Source: an uncultured Olsenella sp. (GTDB lineage Bacteria; Actinomycetota; Coriobacteriia; Coriobacteriales; Atopobiaceae). From it: 5,669 nucleotides of DNA. Positions within the stretch are counted from its first letter, which is position 1. Every line of letters begins with the position of its first letter. The stretch is from contig CAMXZR010000092.1 of the NCBI GenBank assembly GCA_947253595.1, forward strand, positions 1 through 5,669, written 5' to 3'. Below are positions 1 through 4,982 of the stretch, in pieces. The position numbers and the translations under genes were made by a program. The notes under the pieces are model-generated. The model ran no database searches, was not told where the DNA came from, and was given only the letters and a program-made list of their open reading frames with translations.

Positions 1-42
1 CAAGGAGTATCGTCGGCAGCGTCAGATGTGTATAAGAGACAG
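1..42 (+). other. Illumina Nextera adapter (sequencing artefact)
   Basis: Positions 10-42 match the 33-nt Nextera read-1 transposase adapter. Positions 24-42 are the 19-bp Tn5 mosaic end (AGATGTGTATAAGAGACAG). Positions 2-9 (AAGGAGTA) match the standard i5 index usually called S507/N507, and base 1 fits the last base of the P5 oligo that precedes the index. This is library-preparation sequence left on the contig end, not part of the organism, and genomic sequence begins at 43. The identification rests on remembered adapter sequences. Confidence 0.97.
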
Positions 43-384
43 GTGGGAACCATCGAGGGGGGCGAACACGCTCGTGAAGCCGGGCTGGGCGGGTGCCTGG
101 GCCTCTTCCTTGCGCACGGTCAGGCCGGGTGCGGATGCATCGGCCTGCGGCACCTGCTGCGGTTCGGGCGCCTGGAGCGCCTCCGCCATCGGCTGGTCAA
201 ACGCGGTCTGGTCCTCTGTGGGAGCCGGCGCCACGTGGCGTGGCTCCGGTCGGGGGGCGACGTCCTGTACGGACACCGCGCCCGTCACGTCCGCGTCCTC
301 CTCAGGGACCCGCGAGGTGGCAGGAGCCTGCTGCTCCAGTTCCTCGTCCCCCTGTCGCTCGCTGCTGCGAAAGTGGTTGGCCAC
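43..384 (-). CDS. Unrecognised Pro/Ala/Gln/Glu-rich protein, N-terminal fragment (3' end missing)
   Basis: I do not recognise this gene. The start is GTG at 384-382, chosen because a good Shine-Dalgarno (AAAGGAG) lies 5 nt upstream. The 114 genomic residues look disordered: rich in Pro, Ala, Gln, Glu and Asp, with no hydrophobic segment and no signal peptide. Residues 1-35 are charged, and residues 41-102 are a Pro/Ala/Gln-rich linker with little Lys. A more structured stretch (GFTSVFAPLDGS, residues 102-113) starts just before the break, so a folded domain probably follows outside the contig. The frame stays open into the adapter, which adds LSLIHI and a stop; those residues are artificial. 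It is separated from the transketolase genes by a terminator and has a possible promoter of its own, so it is probably unrelated to the sugar pathway. Confidence 0.7.
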
Positions 385-396
385 AAGAGCTCCTTT
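385..396 (-). promoter_or_regulatory. Ribosome binding site deciding the GTG start at 384
   Basis: Read on the minus strand this is AAAGGAGCTCTT followed directly by GTG, which puts GGAG 5 nt before the start codon. It supports GTG initiation where no ATG is available nearby in this frame. The same 12 bases precede the transaldolase start (3104-3115). Confidence 0.7.
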
Positions 397-429
397 TTCT
401 ACGTAGCGAAAACTGACAGATTCTGGTGC

Positions 430-438
430 ATTCTAGCA
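430..438 (-). promoter_or_regulatory. Candidate extended -10 promoter for the gene starting at 384
   Basis: On the minus strand the sequence is TGCTAGAAT: an extended -10 (TG, one base, hexamer) whose hexamer differs from TATAAT at one position. Transcription would start near 423 and give a leader of about 39 nt. No convincing -35 box is present, which an extended -10 can tolerate. The site lies downstream of the transketolase terminator, where a promoter for the next gene would be expected. The evidence is one short motif only. Confidence 0.35.
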
Positions 439-448
439 AAGCGTCCCA

Positions 449-473
449 AAGCCGCAGCTTAGGGGCCACCCCT
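449..473 (-). other. Pair of small hairpins between transketolase terminator and next gene
   Basis: Positions 461-473 form AGGGG-CCA-CCCCT, a 5-bp stem with a 3-nt loop. Positions 449-460 form AAGC-CGCA-GCTT, a 4-bp stem with a 4-nt loop. They sit directly next to each other, between the strong hairpin at 491-525 and the candidate -10 at 430-435. They could be back-up termination structures for transcripts coming from the transketolase genes. Neither is followed by a proper T run, so the role is open. Confidence 0.35.
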
Positions 474-490
474 CGCACATATAAAGCATG

Positions 491-525
491 CTGCGGCCCC
501 GACCCCTAGGGGTGCGAGGCCGCAG
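491..525 (-). terminator. Strong hairpin, probable terminator of the transketolase genes
   Basis: It lies 24 nt after the transketolase C-subunit stop codon. On the minus strand CTGCGGCC (525-518) pairs with GGCCGCAG (498-491). The stem continues inward with a G-T wobble and two more pairs, a one-base bulge, then ACCC/GGGT around a CTAG loop, about 15 pairs in all. The bases after it are CATGCTTTATA, so the T run is short and broken. It may terminate inefficiently, or may mainly protect the mRNA 3' end. Confidence 0.6.
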
Positions 526-549
526 CCAGGCAAATAGGGCGCTCGTGCG

Positions 550-1491
550 CTAGCGGAGGAACTCCTCGACCTCAGCCTTGATGCCCCTCGCGTCCAGGCC
601 GTACTTGGCAAGCAGGTCGACCGCAGGGCCGGACTCACCGAAAACGTCGTGTACGCCGACCTTGCGGACGGGTGTGGGACAGCTCGCGCTGAGCGCGTCG
701 CAGACCGCGCTGCCCAGCCCGCCGATGACGGAGTGCTCCTCCACGGTGACGACCCTGCCGGTCTTCCGTGCGGAGGCGACGACCGTCTTCTCGTCGAAGG
801 GCTTGATGGTGTGGATGTTCACGACCTCGGCGCTGATACCCTTGGCGGCGAGCGCCTCTGCGGCCTCGAGCGAGGCGGCGACCATGAGGCCGCAGGCGAC
901 GATGGTGACGTCCGTCCCCTCTCGCTCGACGATGCCCTCTCCCAGCTTGAAGTCATAGCTGGCGGGATCATGGAATACGGGGGCGACAAGGCGGCCGAAG
1001 CGCATGTAGACGGGTCCGTCCAGCTCGTAGGCGGCGCGGACGACCGCACGGGCCTCGACGTCGTCGGAGGGGACCACAACCGTCATGCCCGGGATGGTGC
1101 GCATGAGCGCGACATCCTCGTTGCACTGGTGGGTGGCGCCGTCCTCGCCGACCGAGATGCCGGCGTGGGTGGCACCGATCTTCACGTTGAGGTGCGGATA
1201 GCCTATGGAGTTGCGCACCTGCTCGAAGGCGCGGCCCGCGGCGAACATCGCGAAGGTGCTCGCGAAGGCGACGCGCCCGGTGGTGGCTATGCCCGCAGAC
1301 ACGCCCATGAGGTTGCCCTCGGCAATGCCCACGTCAAAGAAGCGGTCGGGGTAGGCTGCCTTGAACTTGCCCGTCTGGGTCGCGGCCGCGAGGTCCGCGT
1401 CCAAGACCACGAAGTCGTCGTGCTCGGCACCCAGCTCGACGAGGGCCTCGCCGTAGCTCTGGCGCGTGGCTATCTTCTTGGTGTCTGCCAT
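550..1491 (-). CDS. Transketolase, C-terminal subunit
   Basis: This is the C-terminal half of a split transketolase (313 aa). With the N-terminal subunit it moves two-carbon ketol units between sugar phosphates in the non-oxidative pentose phosphate pathway, in the cytosol. Residues 8-170 form the pyrimidine-binding domain. The conserved GIAEGN stretch (residues 55-60) carries Glu58, the glutamate expected to contact the thiamine diphosphate aminopyrimidine ring, and GEDGATHQ (115-122) is the family active-site loop. Residues 185-313 form the C-terminal transketolase domain, including the conserved IKPFDEKT and EEHSVIGGLG stretches. The ATG at 1491 is 3 nt after the partner's TAG stop and is served by GAGGAGG inside the end of the partner gene, so the two are co-translated. 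It resembles DXS-type C-terminal halves, but the split pair and the absence of DXS features favour transketolase. The stop is TAG. Confidence 0.95.
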   Translation of the reverse strand: MADTKKIATRQSYGEALVELGAEHDDFVVLDADLAAATQTGKFKAAYPDRFFDVGIAEGNLMGVSAGIATTGRVAFASTFAMFAAGRAFEQVRNSIGYPHLNVKIGATHAGISVGEDGATHQCNEDVALMRTIPGMTVVVPSDDVEARAVVRAAYELDGPVYMRFGRLVAPVFHDPASYDFKLGEGIVEREGTDVTIVACGLMVAASLEAAEALAAKGISAEVVNIHTIKPFDEKTVVASARKTGRVVTVEEHSVIGGLGSAVCDALSASCPTPVRKVGVHDVFGESGPAVDLLAKYGLDARGIKAEVEEFLR

Positions 1492-1494
1492 CTG

Positions 1495-2313
1495 CTATGC
1501 CTCCTCGAGTTCGGCCATTGCCTGCGCGTACTGCTCGTCGTTGGGGGCCTTACCATGCCAGCCGATCTGGTTTTCCATGAACGAGACGCCCTTGCCCTTC
1601 ACGGTATGGGCGACGATGCAGCTGGGGGCCCCCTTGGTCTGGCGCGCCTCAGAGAAGGCGGAGCGGAGCTGGTCGAAGTCGTTGCCGTCGGTGACCTCGA
1701 TCACATGGAAGTTGAAGGCCCGGAACTTGTCGGCGATGGGCTGGGCGGAGTTGACCTCCTCGATGGTGCCGTCGATCTGGAGCCCGTTGTTGTCGACGAT
1801 AAGGCAGAGGTTGTCGAGCTGGTGGTTGCCGGCGAACATGGCAGCCTCCCAGACCTGCCCCTCCTCGATCTCGCCGTCACCCAGAAGGCAGTAGGTGCGA
1901 TAGTCGTCACCCCAGTGCTTTGCTGCCAGCGCCATGCCCACGGCGGCCGAGACGCCCTGGCCCAGCGAGCCCGTGGTCATATCGATACCGGGAGTGTCGT
2001 TCATGTTGGGGTGACCCTGCAGGTGGGACCCGATGTGACGCAGGGTCTCGAGGTCCTCCTTGGGGAAGAAGCCCCTCTGAGCCAGGGTCGAGTATAGGCC
2101 CGGCGCGCAGTGCCCCTTGGAGAGGACGAAGCGGTCGCGCCCAGCCTTGAGGGGGTCGGCGGGATCGACGTCCATCTCCTCGAAGTAGAGGAGGGTGAAT
2201 ATCTCGGTCGCAGAGAGCGAGCCGCCGGGATGGCCCGACTTGGCGGCGTGCGTGCCGGTCAGAATCCCCTTGCGGACCTCCCTGGCTATGGTCTTGAGCT
2301 CGTCATTGTCCAT
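1495..2313 (-). CDS. Transketolase, N-terminal subunit
   Basis: This is the thiamine-diphosphate pyrophosphate-binding half of a split transketolase (272 aa). SGHPGGSLS (residues 26-34) and SKGH (65-68) are active-site stretches. GSLGQG (115-120) is followed by the cofactor motif that opens with GDG at 145-147 and closes with NN at 175-176, which binds Mg2+ and thiamine diphosphate. VKGKG (238-242) and GWHGKAP (251-257) are typical of the end of this half. An in-frame upstream extension to 2370 exists but has no family resemblance; the ATG at 2313-2311 has AAGGAG 5 nt upstream and gives the usual family start. The gene follows a strong terminator in the spacer after transaldolase, so it either needs its own promoter or depends on read-through. 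Its stop is TAG. Confidence 0.95.
   Translation of the reverse strand: MDNDELKTIAREVRKGILTGTHAAKSGHPGGSLSATEIFTLLYFEEMDVDPADPLKAGRDRFVLSKGHCAPGLYSTLAQRGFFPKEDLETLRHIGSHLQGHPNMNDTPGIDMTTGSLGQGVSAAVGMALAAKHWGDDYRTYCLLGDGEIEEGQVWEAAMFAGNHQLDNLCLIVDNNGLQIDGTIEEVNSAQPIADKFRAFNFHVIEVTDGNDFDQLRSAFSEARQTKGAPSCIVAHTVKGKGVSFMENQIGWHGKAPNDEQYAQAMAELEEA
1500..1506 (-). promoter_or_regulatory. Shine-Dalgarno for transketolase C subunit, inside the N-subunit gene
   Basis: On the minus strand this reads GAGGAGG and ends 8 nt before the ATG at 1491. It encodes part of the Glu-Glu-Ala end of the N-terminal subunit. This arrangement favours coupled translation and equal amounts of the two subunits. Confidence 0.75.
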
Positions 2314-2317
2314 GGCG

Positions 2318-2326
2318 TCTCCTTCT
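2318..2326 (-). promoter_or_regulatory. Ribosome binding site fixing the transketolase N-subunit start
   Basis: AGAAGGAGA on the minus strand, with AAGGAG ending 5 nt before the ATG at 2313. It decides against the longer in-frame extension to 2370, which would be translated across the terminator region. Confidence 0.8.
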
Positions 2327-2368
2327 GTCGTCTTGTGTCGCAAAGAAGGGCGCTCGCCCCGCCTCGCC

Positions 2369-2404
2369 AAAAAAGTCCCGGCAGGCGCGGACGCCGACCG
2401 GGAC
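2369..2404 (-). terminator. Rho-independent terminator after transaldolase
   Basis: It starts 14 nt after the transaldolase TAG. On the minus strand GTCCCGG (2404-2398) pairs with CCGGGAC (2381-2375). A 2x2 internal loop follows, then GGCG/CGCC around a 4-nt loop, and the structure is followed at once by six T (2374-2369). This is the classic arrangement, working on the minus strand only, since no T run follows on the plus strand. It separates the kinase/epimerase/transaldolase group from the transketolase pair. A weaker stem (GGGC/GCCC, 2348-2359) lies just beyond. Confidence 0.88.
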
Positions 2405-2418
2405 CAGCCTGCGATGTC

Positions 2419-3102
2419 CTACGCCTCTGCGGTGACCTTGGCCCAGTCGGCGGCGAAGAGCTCGAGGCCGCGATCGGTGAGCGGGTGGTGCACGCACTTC
2501 TTCAGCGCGCCGAAGGGCACCGTGGCGATGTCGGCACCGAGGAGCGCCGCCTGGGTCACGTGGTGCGGGGTGCGCACGGACGCGGTGATGATCTCGGGGC
2601 CACCCTCCTCGTCCCAGTAGCCGTAGCTGTAGTTGTGAACGGCGTCGATCATCTCCTCCAGGTGGTCGAGGCCCTCGTCCCCGATGTCATCGAAACGACC
2701 GACGAAGGGACTGATGTAGCGTGCGCCGGCGCGGGCCGCGAGCAGCGCCTGGGGAGCGGAGAAGACCAGCGTGCAGTTGACGCGGACGCCCTCCTCTGCC
2801 AGGGTGTGCATGGCCGGCAGGCTCGCCTCGCAGACGGGGAGCTTGACCACGATGTTGGGGGCCAGGGAGGCGAGACGCCTGCCCTCGGCGATCATGTCCT
2901 CGGTGGTCTCGGCAGTAGACTCGGCGGAGACGGGCAGGCCCTCGCAGATCTGGCAGATCTTGACCATGTGCCCCTCGAAGTCGGCCAGCTTGCCGCCGGT
3001 CTTGGCGTAGAGGCTCGGGTTGGTGGTCACGCCAGAGAGGCAACCCCAGGACTCCGCCTCCCTAATCTCACCGAGGTCCGCGGTATCGACGAAGAACTTC
3101 AT
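2419..3102 (-). CDS. Transaldolase, short (FSA/TalC-size) family
   Basis: Class I aldolase of 227 aa that transfers a three-carbon dihydroxyacetone unit between sugar phosphates, linking pentose phosphates to glycolysis. Visible family marks are FVDTAD (residues 4-9, catalytic Asp6), GVTTNPSL (24-31), IVVKLP (84-89) with Lys87 as Schiff-base lysine, and YISPFVGRFDD (129-139). Against E. coli fructose-6-phosphate aldolase from memory, Gln59 is replaced by Glu61 and Tyr131 by Phe133. Those are the transaldolase-type residues, so transaldolase is preferred over fructose-6-phosphate aldolase. An in-frame extension to 3144 exists, but the ATG at 3102 is the family start and has a strong AAAGGAG. 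It lies 88 nt after the 3-epimerase gene and is followed by a terminator, making it the last gene of that group. Confidence 0.93.
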   Translation of the reverse strand: MKFFVDTADLGEIREAESWGCLSGVTTNPSLYAKTGGKLADFEGHMVKICQICEGLPVSAESTAETTEDMIAEGRRLASLAPNIVVKLPVCEASLPAMHTLAEEGVRVNCTLVFSAPQALLAARAGARYISPFVGRFDDIGDEGLDHLEEMIDAVHNYSYGYWDEEGGPEIITASVRTPHHVTQAALLGADIATVPFGALKKCVHHPLTDRGLELFAADWAKVTAEA

Positions 3103-3103
3103 G

Positions 3104-3116
3104 AAGAGCTCCTTTC
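3104..3116 (-). promoter_or_regulatory. Strong Shine-Dalgarno fixing the transaldolase start
   Basis: On the minus strand GAAAGGAG (3116-3109) ends 6 nt before the ATG at 3102. It lies inside the longer open frame and shows that the extra 14 codons upstream are leader, not protein. Confidence 0.85.
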
Positions 3117-3120
3117 GACG

Positions 3121-3136
3121 CGCCCGCTCGCGGGCG
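3121..3136 (-). promoter_or_regulatory. Perfect hairpin just upstream of the transaldolase ribosome binding site
   Basis: CGCCCG (3121-3126) and CGGGCG (3131-3136) form a 6-bp G/C-only stem with a 4-nt loop. Its 3' foot is 4 nt from the Shine-Dalgarno. No T run follows, so it is not a standard terminator. It could stabilise a processed transaldolase mRNA or affect ribosome loading; either role is inference. Confidence 0.4.
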
Positions 3137-3190
3137 ACTTCCATCGTACTTGCAAGACACGACCAGGGGCCACCACGTTACAGCGATAGC

Positions 3191-4051
3191 CTATCCCAGC
3201 TCCGCCATGGCGGCGTCAATCTTTCCGCGGACGAACTCGGATGCGTGAGCCACGTCGTCCTTCCAGGCGTCGGAGCCCAGGTACCACATCTCGCAGACGT
3301 AGCGACGCACGCCCTGTGGAACCAGCTGCGAGAGCGCGCCCTCGTAGTCGGTGGTGCCCTGGCCGAAGAGCATGTCGCGGTACTTTCCGGCCTCGGTCGC
3401 CTTCATGTGGGCGGCGAATATGTGGCCCGCACCTGTCGCGATGTCGCTCGCAACCGACTTGCCGTAGATGAGGGAGGCGTTCGTCAGGTTGCCCGCGTCG
3501 GGATACACGCCCAGGAAGGGACTTCCCACGAGGTCCACGTAGTGCATGGCCTTCTCGACCGTGTCCATGAAGGGGGTCTCCATGGTCTCGAAGCCCATCA
3601 CGACGCCAGCGCTCGCCGCCATCTCGGTCGCCCTGGCGAGGTTCTCGGCGAAGTACCGCTCGGAGTCTGCGTGCGCGTCCTCCTCGTAGTAGGCGTCGTA
3701 GCCGGCGAGCTGAATGATGTGTAGGCCCAGGTCGCAGGCGAGGTCGAGCGCCTTGTCCATCATGACCAGGGCGTACTCGCGCTTCTTGGGGTCCCTGGCA
3801 CCCAGTGGCCACTTGCGATGCCCCGAGAGGCACATGGAGCCCAGGGGCACACCCGTGCTGCGCATGGCGTCCACGACCGCAGCCCTCTCGGCGGCAGTCC
3901 AGTCCAGGCGGGCCTGGCGGGCATCCGACTCGTCGACCGATATCTCCATGTAGTCGAAGCCCGTCTCGGCAGCCACCTGGAGGCGTTCCTCCCAGCTCAG
4001 GTTCTGGGGGGTCGCCTTCTCGTACAGTCCCAGCTCGTAGCTCTTGCCCAT
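3191..4051 (-). CDS. ulaE: L-ribulose-5-phosphate 3-epimerase (UlaE/SgbU type)
   Basis: Metal-dependent TIM-barrel sugar-phosphate epimerase of the AP-endonuclease-2-like family (286 aa; E. coli UlaE is about 284). It interconverts L-xylulose 5-phosphate and L-ribulose 5-phosphate in the cytosol. The match to UlaE runs end to end: LGLYEKA (residues 7-13), EISVDESD (36-43), MCLSGHR with WPLG (73-84), and IQLAGYDAYY (113-122). The four metal ligands are in place: Glu155 in FETME, Asp185 in YPDAGN, His215 in AAHMK and Glu254 in CEMW. The ATG at 4051 has GAAGGGAG 4 nt upstream. It sits between the 4-epimerase (72 nt upstream) and transaldolase (88 nt downstream), and converts the kinase product into the 4-epimerase substrate. 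The symbol could equally be sgbU. Confidence 0.93.
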   Translation of the reverse strand: MGKSYELGLYEKATPQNLSWEERLQVAAETGFDYMEISVDESDARQARLDWTAAERAAVVDAMRSTGVPLGSMCLSGHRKWPLGARDPKKREYALVMMDKALDLACDLGLHIIQLAGYDAYYEEDAHADSERYFAENLARATEMAASAGVVMGFETMETPFMDTVEKAMHYVDLVGSPFLGVYPDAGNLTNASLIYGKSVASDIATGAGHIFAAHMKATEAGKYRDMLFGQGTTDYEGALSQLVPQGVRRYVCEMWYLGSDAWKDDVAHASEFVRGKIDAAMAELG

Positions 4052-4122
4052 GGGGCTCCCTTCATAGCGTCGCGGGACGGAAGCCCCAACCCGCGGCCGG
4101 ATGACATGCCCTTGCGCGACGC
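4052..4122 (-). promoter_or_regulatory. Spacer between the two epimerase genes with two competing inverted repeats
   Basis: GCGTCGCG (4067-4074) is the reverse complement of CGCGACGC (4115-4122), giving an 8-bp stem. GGGGCT (4052-4057) is the reverse complement of AGCCCC (4082-4087), giving a 6-bp stem whose inner end overlaps the 3-epimerase Shine-Dalgarno (4056-4063). One arm of the second lies inside the loop of the first and the other outside, so the two stems would compete or form a pseudoknot. Control of 3-epimerase translation is possible but unproven. Confidence 0.3.
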
Positions 4123-4123
4123 C

Positions 4124-4819
4124 CTACTTGCCCTGGCCGTAGTAGGCATTGGGGCCGTGCTTGCGCATGTAGTGCTTGTCCTGCAAATACTGGGGGGCAG
4201 GGCCCGCCTGAGGTGCGAGAAGCTCGGTGCGGGCGGCCATCTTTGCCACCTCGTCGAGGACGACGGCGTGATAGACCGCATCGGCCGCGTCCTTGCCCCA
4301 GGCGAAGGGGCCGTGGTTGCGCACGAGACAGCCGGGCTGGGCCAGGGGGTCCTTACCCTCGAAGCCCTCGACGATGACCTTGCCTGTGTTGAGCTCGTAG
4401 GCCTCCTCGATCTCCTGCTGGGTGAGCCCTCGCATGCAGGGCACCTCGCCATAGAAGTAGTCAGCGTGCGTCGTGCCGTAGCAGGGGATGGCCCTGCCGG
4501 CCTGCGCCCAGGCGACGGCCCAGCTTGAGTGCGTGTGAACGACGCCGCCCACGGTGTCTCCCCACCTCTGATACAGGAGGGCATGGGTGGGCGTGTCGGA
4601 GGAGGGGTTGAGGTCGCCCTCGACGACCTTGCCTTCGAGGTCGCACACCACGAGGTCATCGGGCCTGAGGCTCTCATAGTCCACGCCGGACGGCTTGATG
4701 ACGAAAAGTCCCCTCTCGCGGTCGAGCTCCGAAGCGTTGCCCCAGGTAAATACCACCAAACCGTACCGAGGCAAGTCCATGTTGGCCTCGTAGACCTTCT
4801 CCCTGAGTTCCTTGAGCAT
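4124..4819 (-). CDS. araD: L-ribulose-5-phosphate 4-epimerase (AraD/SgbE/UlaF family)
   Basis: Zinc-dependent class II aldolase-like epimerase that converts L-ribulose 5-phosphate to D-xylulose 5-phosphate. At 231 aa it equals E. coli AraD and aligns with it over its whole length. Visible marks are TWGNAS (residues 25-30), IKPSGVDY (41-48), SSDTPTH with Asp75 (73-79), the zinc motif HTH (His95, His97), THADYFYG with catalytic Asp120 (117-124), NHGPFAWGK with zinc ligand His169 (168-176), and the end DKHYMRKHGPNAYYG with Tyr227 as likely catalytic base. An in-frame extension to 4879 adds 20 Arg/Pro-rich residues of no family resemblance; the ATG at 4819 matches the AraD start and has its own ribosome binding site. 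The neighbouring UlaE-type 3-epimerase and FGGY kinase suggest L-xylulose use, so sgbE or ulaF would suit the context as well as araD. Confidence 0.95.
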   Translation of the reverse strand: MLKELREKVYEANMDLPRYGLVVFTWGNASELDRERGLFVIKPSGVDYESLRPDDLVVCDLEGKVVEGDLNPSSDTPTHALLYQRWGDTVGGVVHTHSSWAVAWAQAGRAIPCYGTTHADYFYGEVPCMRGLTQQEIEEAYELNTGKVIVEGFEGKDPLAQPGCLVRNHGPFAWGKDAADAVYHAVVLDEVAKMAARTELLAPQAGPAPQYLQDKHYMRKHGPNAYYGQGK

Positions 4820-4829
4820 CGTCGTGTCG

Positions 4830-4836
4830 TCCTTTC
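4830..4836 (-). promoter_or_regulatory. Ribosome binding site fixing the 4-epimerase start
   Basis: GAAAGGA on the minus strand, ending 10 nt before the ATG at 4819. The spacing is slightly long but acceptable. It supports the 231-aa product over the longer open frame. Confidence 0.65.
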
Positions 4837-4855
4837 TCGGTCGCGGGCGGCTCGC

Positions 4856-4870
4856 ACGCAACGGCTGCGT
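4856..4870 (-). promoter_or_regulatory. Candidate operator: inverted repeat in the 4-epimerase leader
   Basis: ACGCA-N5-TGCGT is a perfect 5+5 inverted repeat. It lies 7 nt downstream of the candidate -10 at 4878-4883 and before the ribosome binding site, a natural place for a sugar-responsive repressor. Half-sites this short occur by chance in G+C-rich DNA, and no regulator gene is visible in the window. Confidence 0.25.
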
Positions 4871-4877
4871 CGGTCTC

Positions 4878-4883
4878 ATTTTA
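4878..4883 (-). promoter_or_regulatory. Candidate -10 promoter element upstream of the 4-epimerase
   Basis: TAAAAT on the minus strand differs from TATAAT at one position and is the most A+T-rich spot in the 163-nt spacer. It would give a leader of about 50 nt. No -35 box resembling TTGACA is at the right distance. It could be an internal promoter that lets the epimerase/transaldolase genes be expressed separately from the kinase. Confidence 0.35.
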
Positions 4884-4901
4884 CCCTCTAGCGCCCTGGA
4901 C

Positions 4902-4952
4902 GCGGCCCCCTATGGCATGGTTGGGCCACAAACGGGCGCGAGCACGGGCCGC
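4902..4952 (-). other. Long-loop inverted repeat in the kinase to 4-epimerase spacer
   Basis: GCGGCCC (4902-4908) is the reverse complement of GGGCCGC (4946-4952), with a 37-nt loop. GGGCC at 4923-4927 is an alternative partner for the lower arm. It starts 30 nt after the kinase stop, but no T run follows, so there is no clear Rho-independent terminator between the kinase and the 4-epimerase. The rest of the 163-nt spacer shows only the candidate promoter, repeat and ribosome binding site listed separately. Confidence 0.25.
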
Positions 4953-4982
4953 TGCGAAGGCGGGGGTGCGTCGTGAGGGCGG

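Noticed and set aside
24..42. Tn5 mosaic end as evidence of a natural Tn5 transposon
   Set aside because: The mosaic end is an engineered sequence and is joined to the rest of the Nextera adapter and an index. No transposase gene is present.
28..462. Plus-strand frames starting MYKRQ or MCIRDR
   Set aside because: Their start codons and first residues lie in the Nextera adapter, and the rest is antisense to the minus-strand gene.
502..513. 12-bp palindrome ACCCCTAGGGGT as an operator
   Set aside because: It forms the tip of the larger 491-525 terminator hairpin, which explains its symmetry better.
649..2097. Long plus-strand open frame of 482 codons across both transketolase genes
   Set aside because: It lies antisense to two clearly recognisable genes and has low-complexity Gly/Val/Asp/Ala composition with no domain. 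It is a by-product of G/C-rich third codon positions.
2110..3189. Long plus-strand open frame of 359 codons across transaldolase
   Set aside because: It is antisense to transaldolase and the transketolase start and crosses the terminator hairpin. It has no family resemblance and no convincing ribosome binding site.
4820..4879. Longer N-terminus for the 4-epimerase
   Set aside because: The 20 extra residues are Arg/Pro-rich, overlap the candidate operator and ribosome binding site, and are absent from AraD.
4932..4949. Direct repeat ACGGGC as a possible repeat array
   Set aside because: Only two 6-nt copies in G+C-rich spacer DNA; there are no further units and no CRISPR-like spacing.
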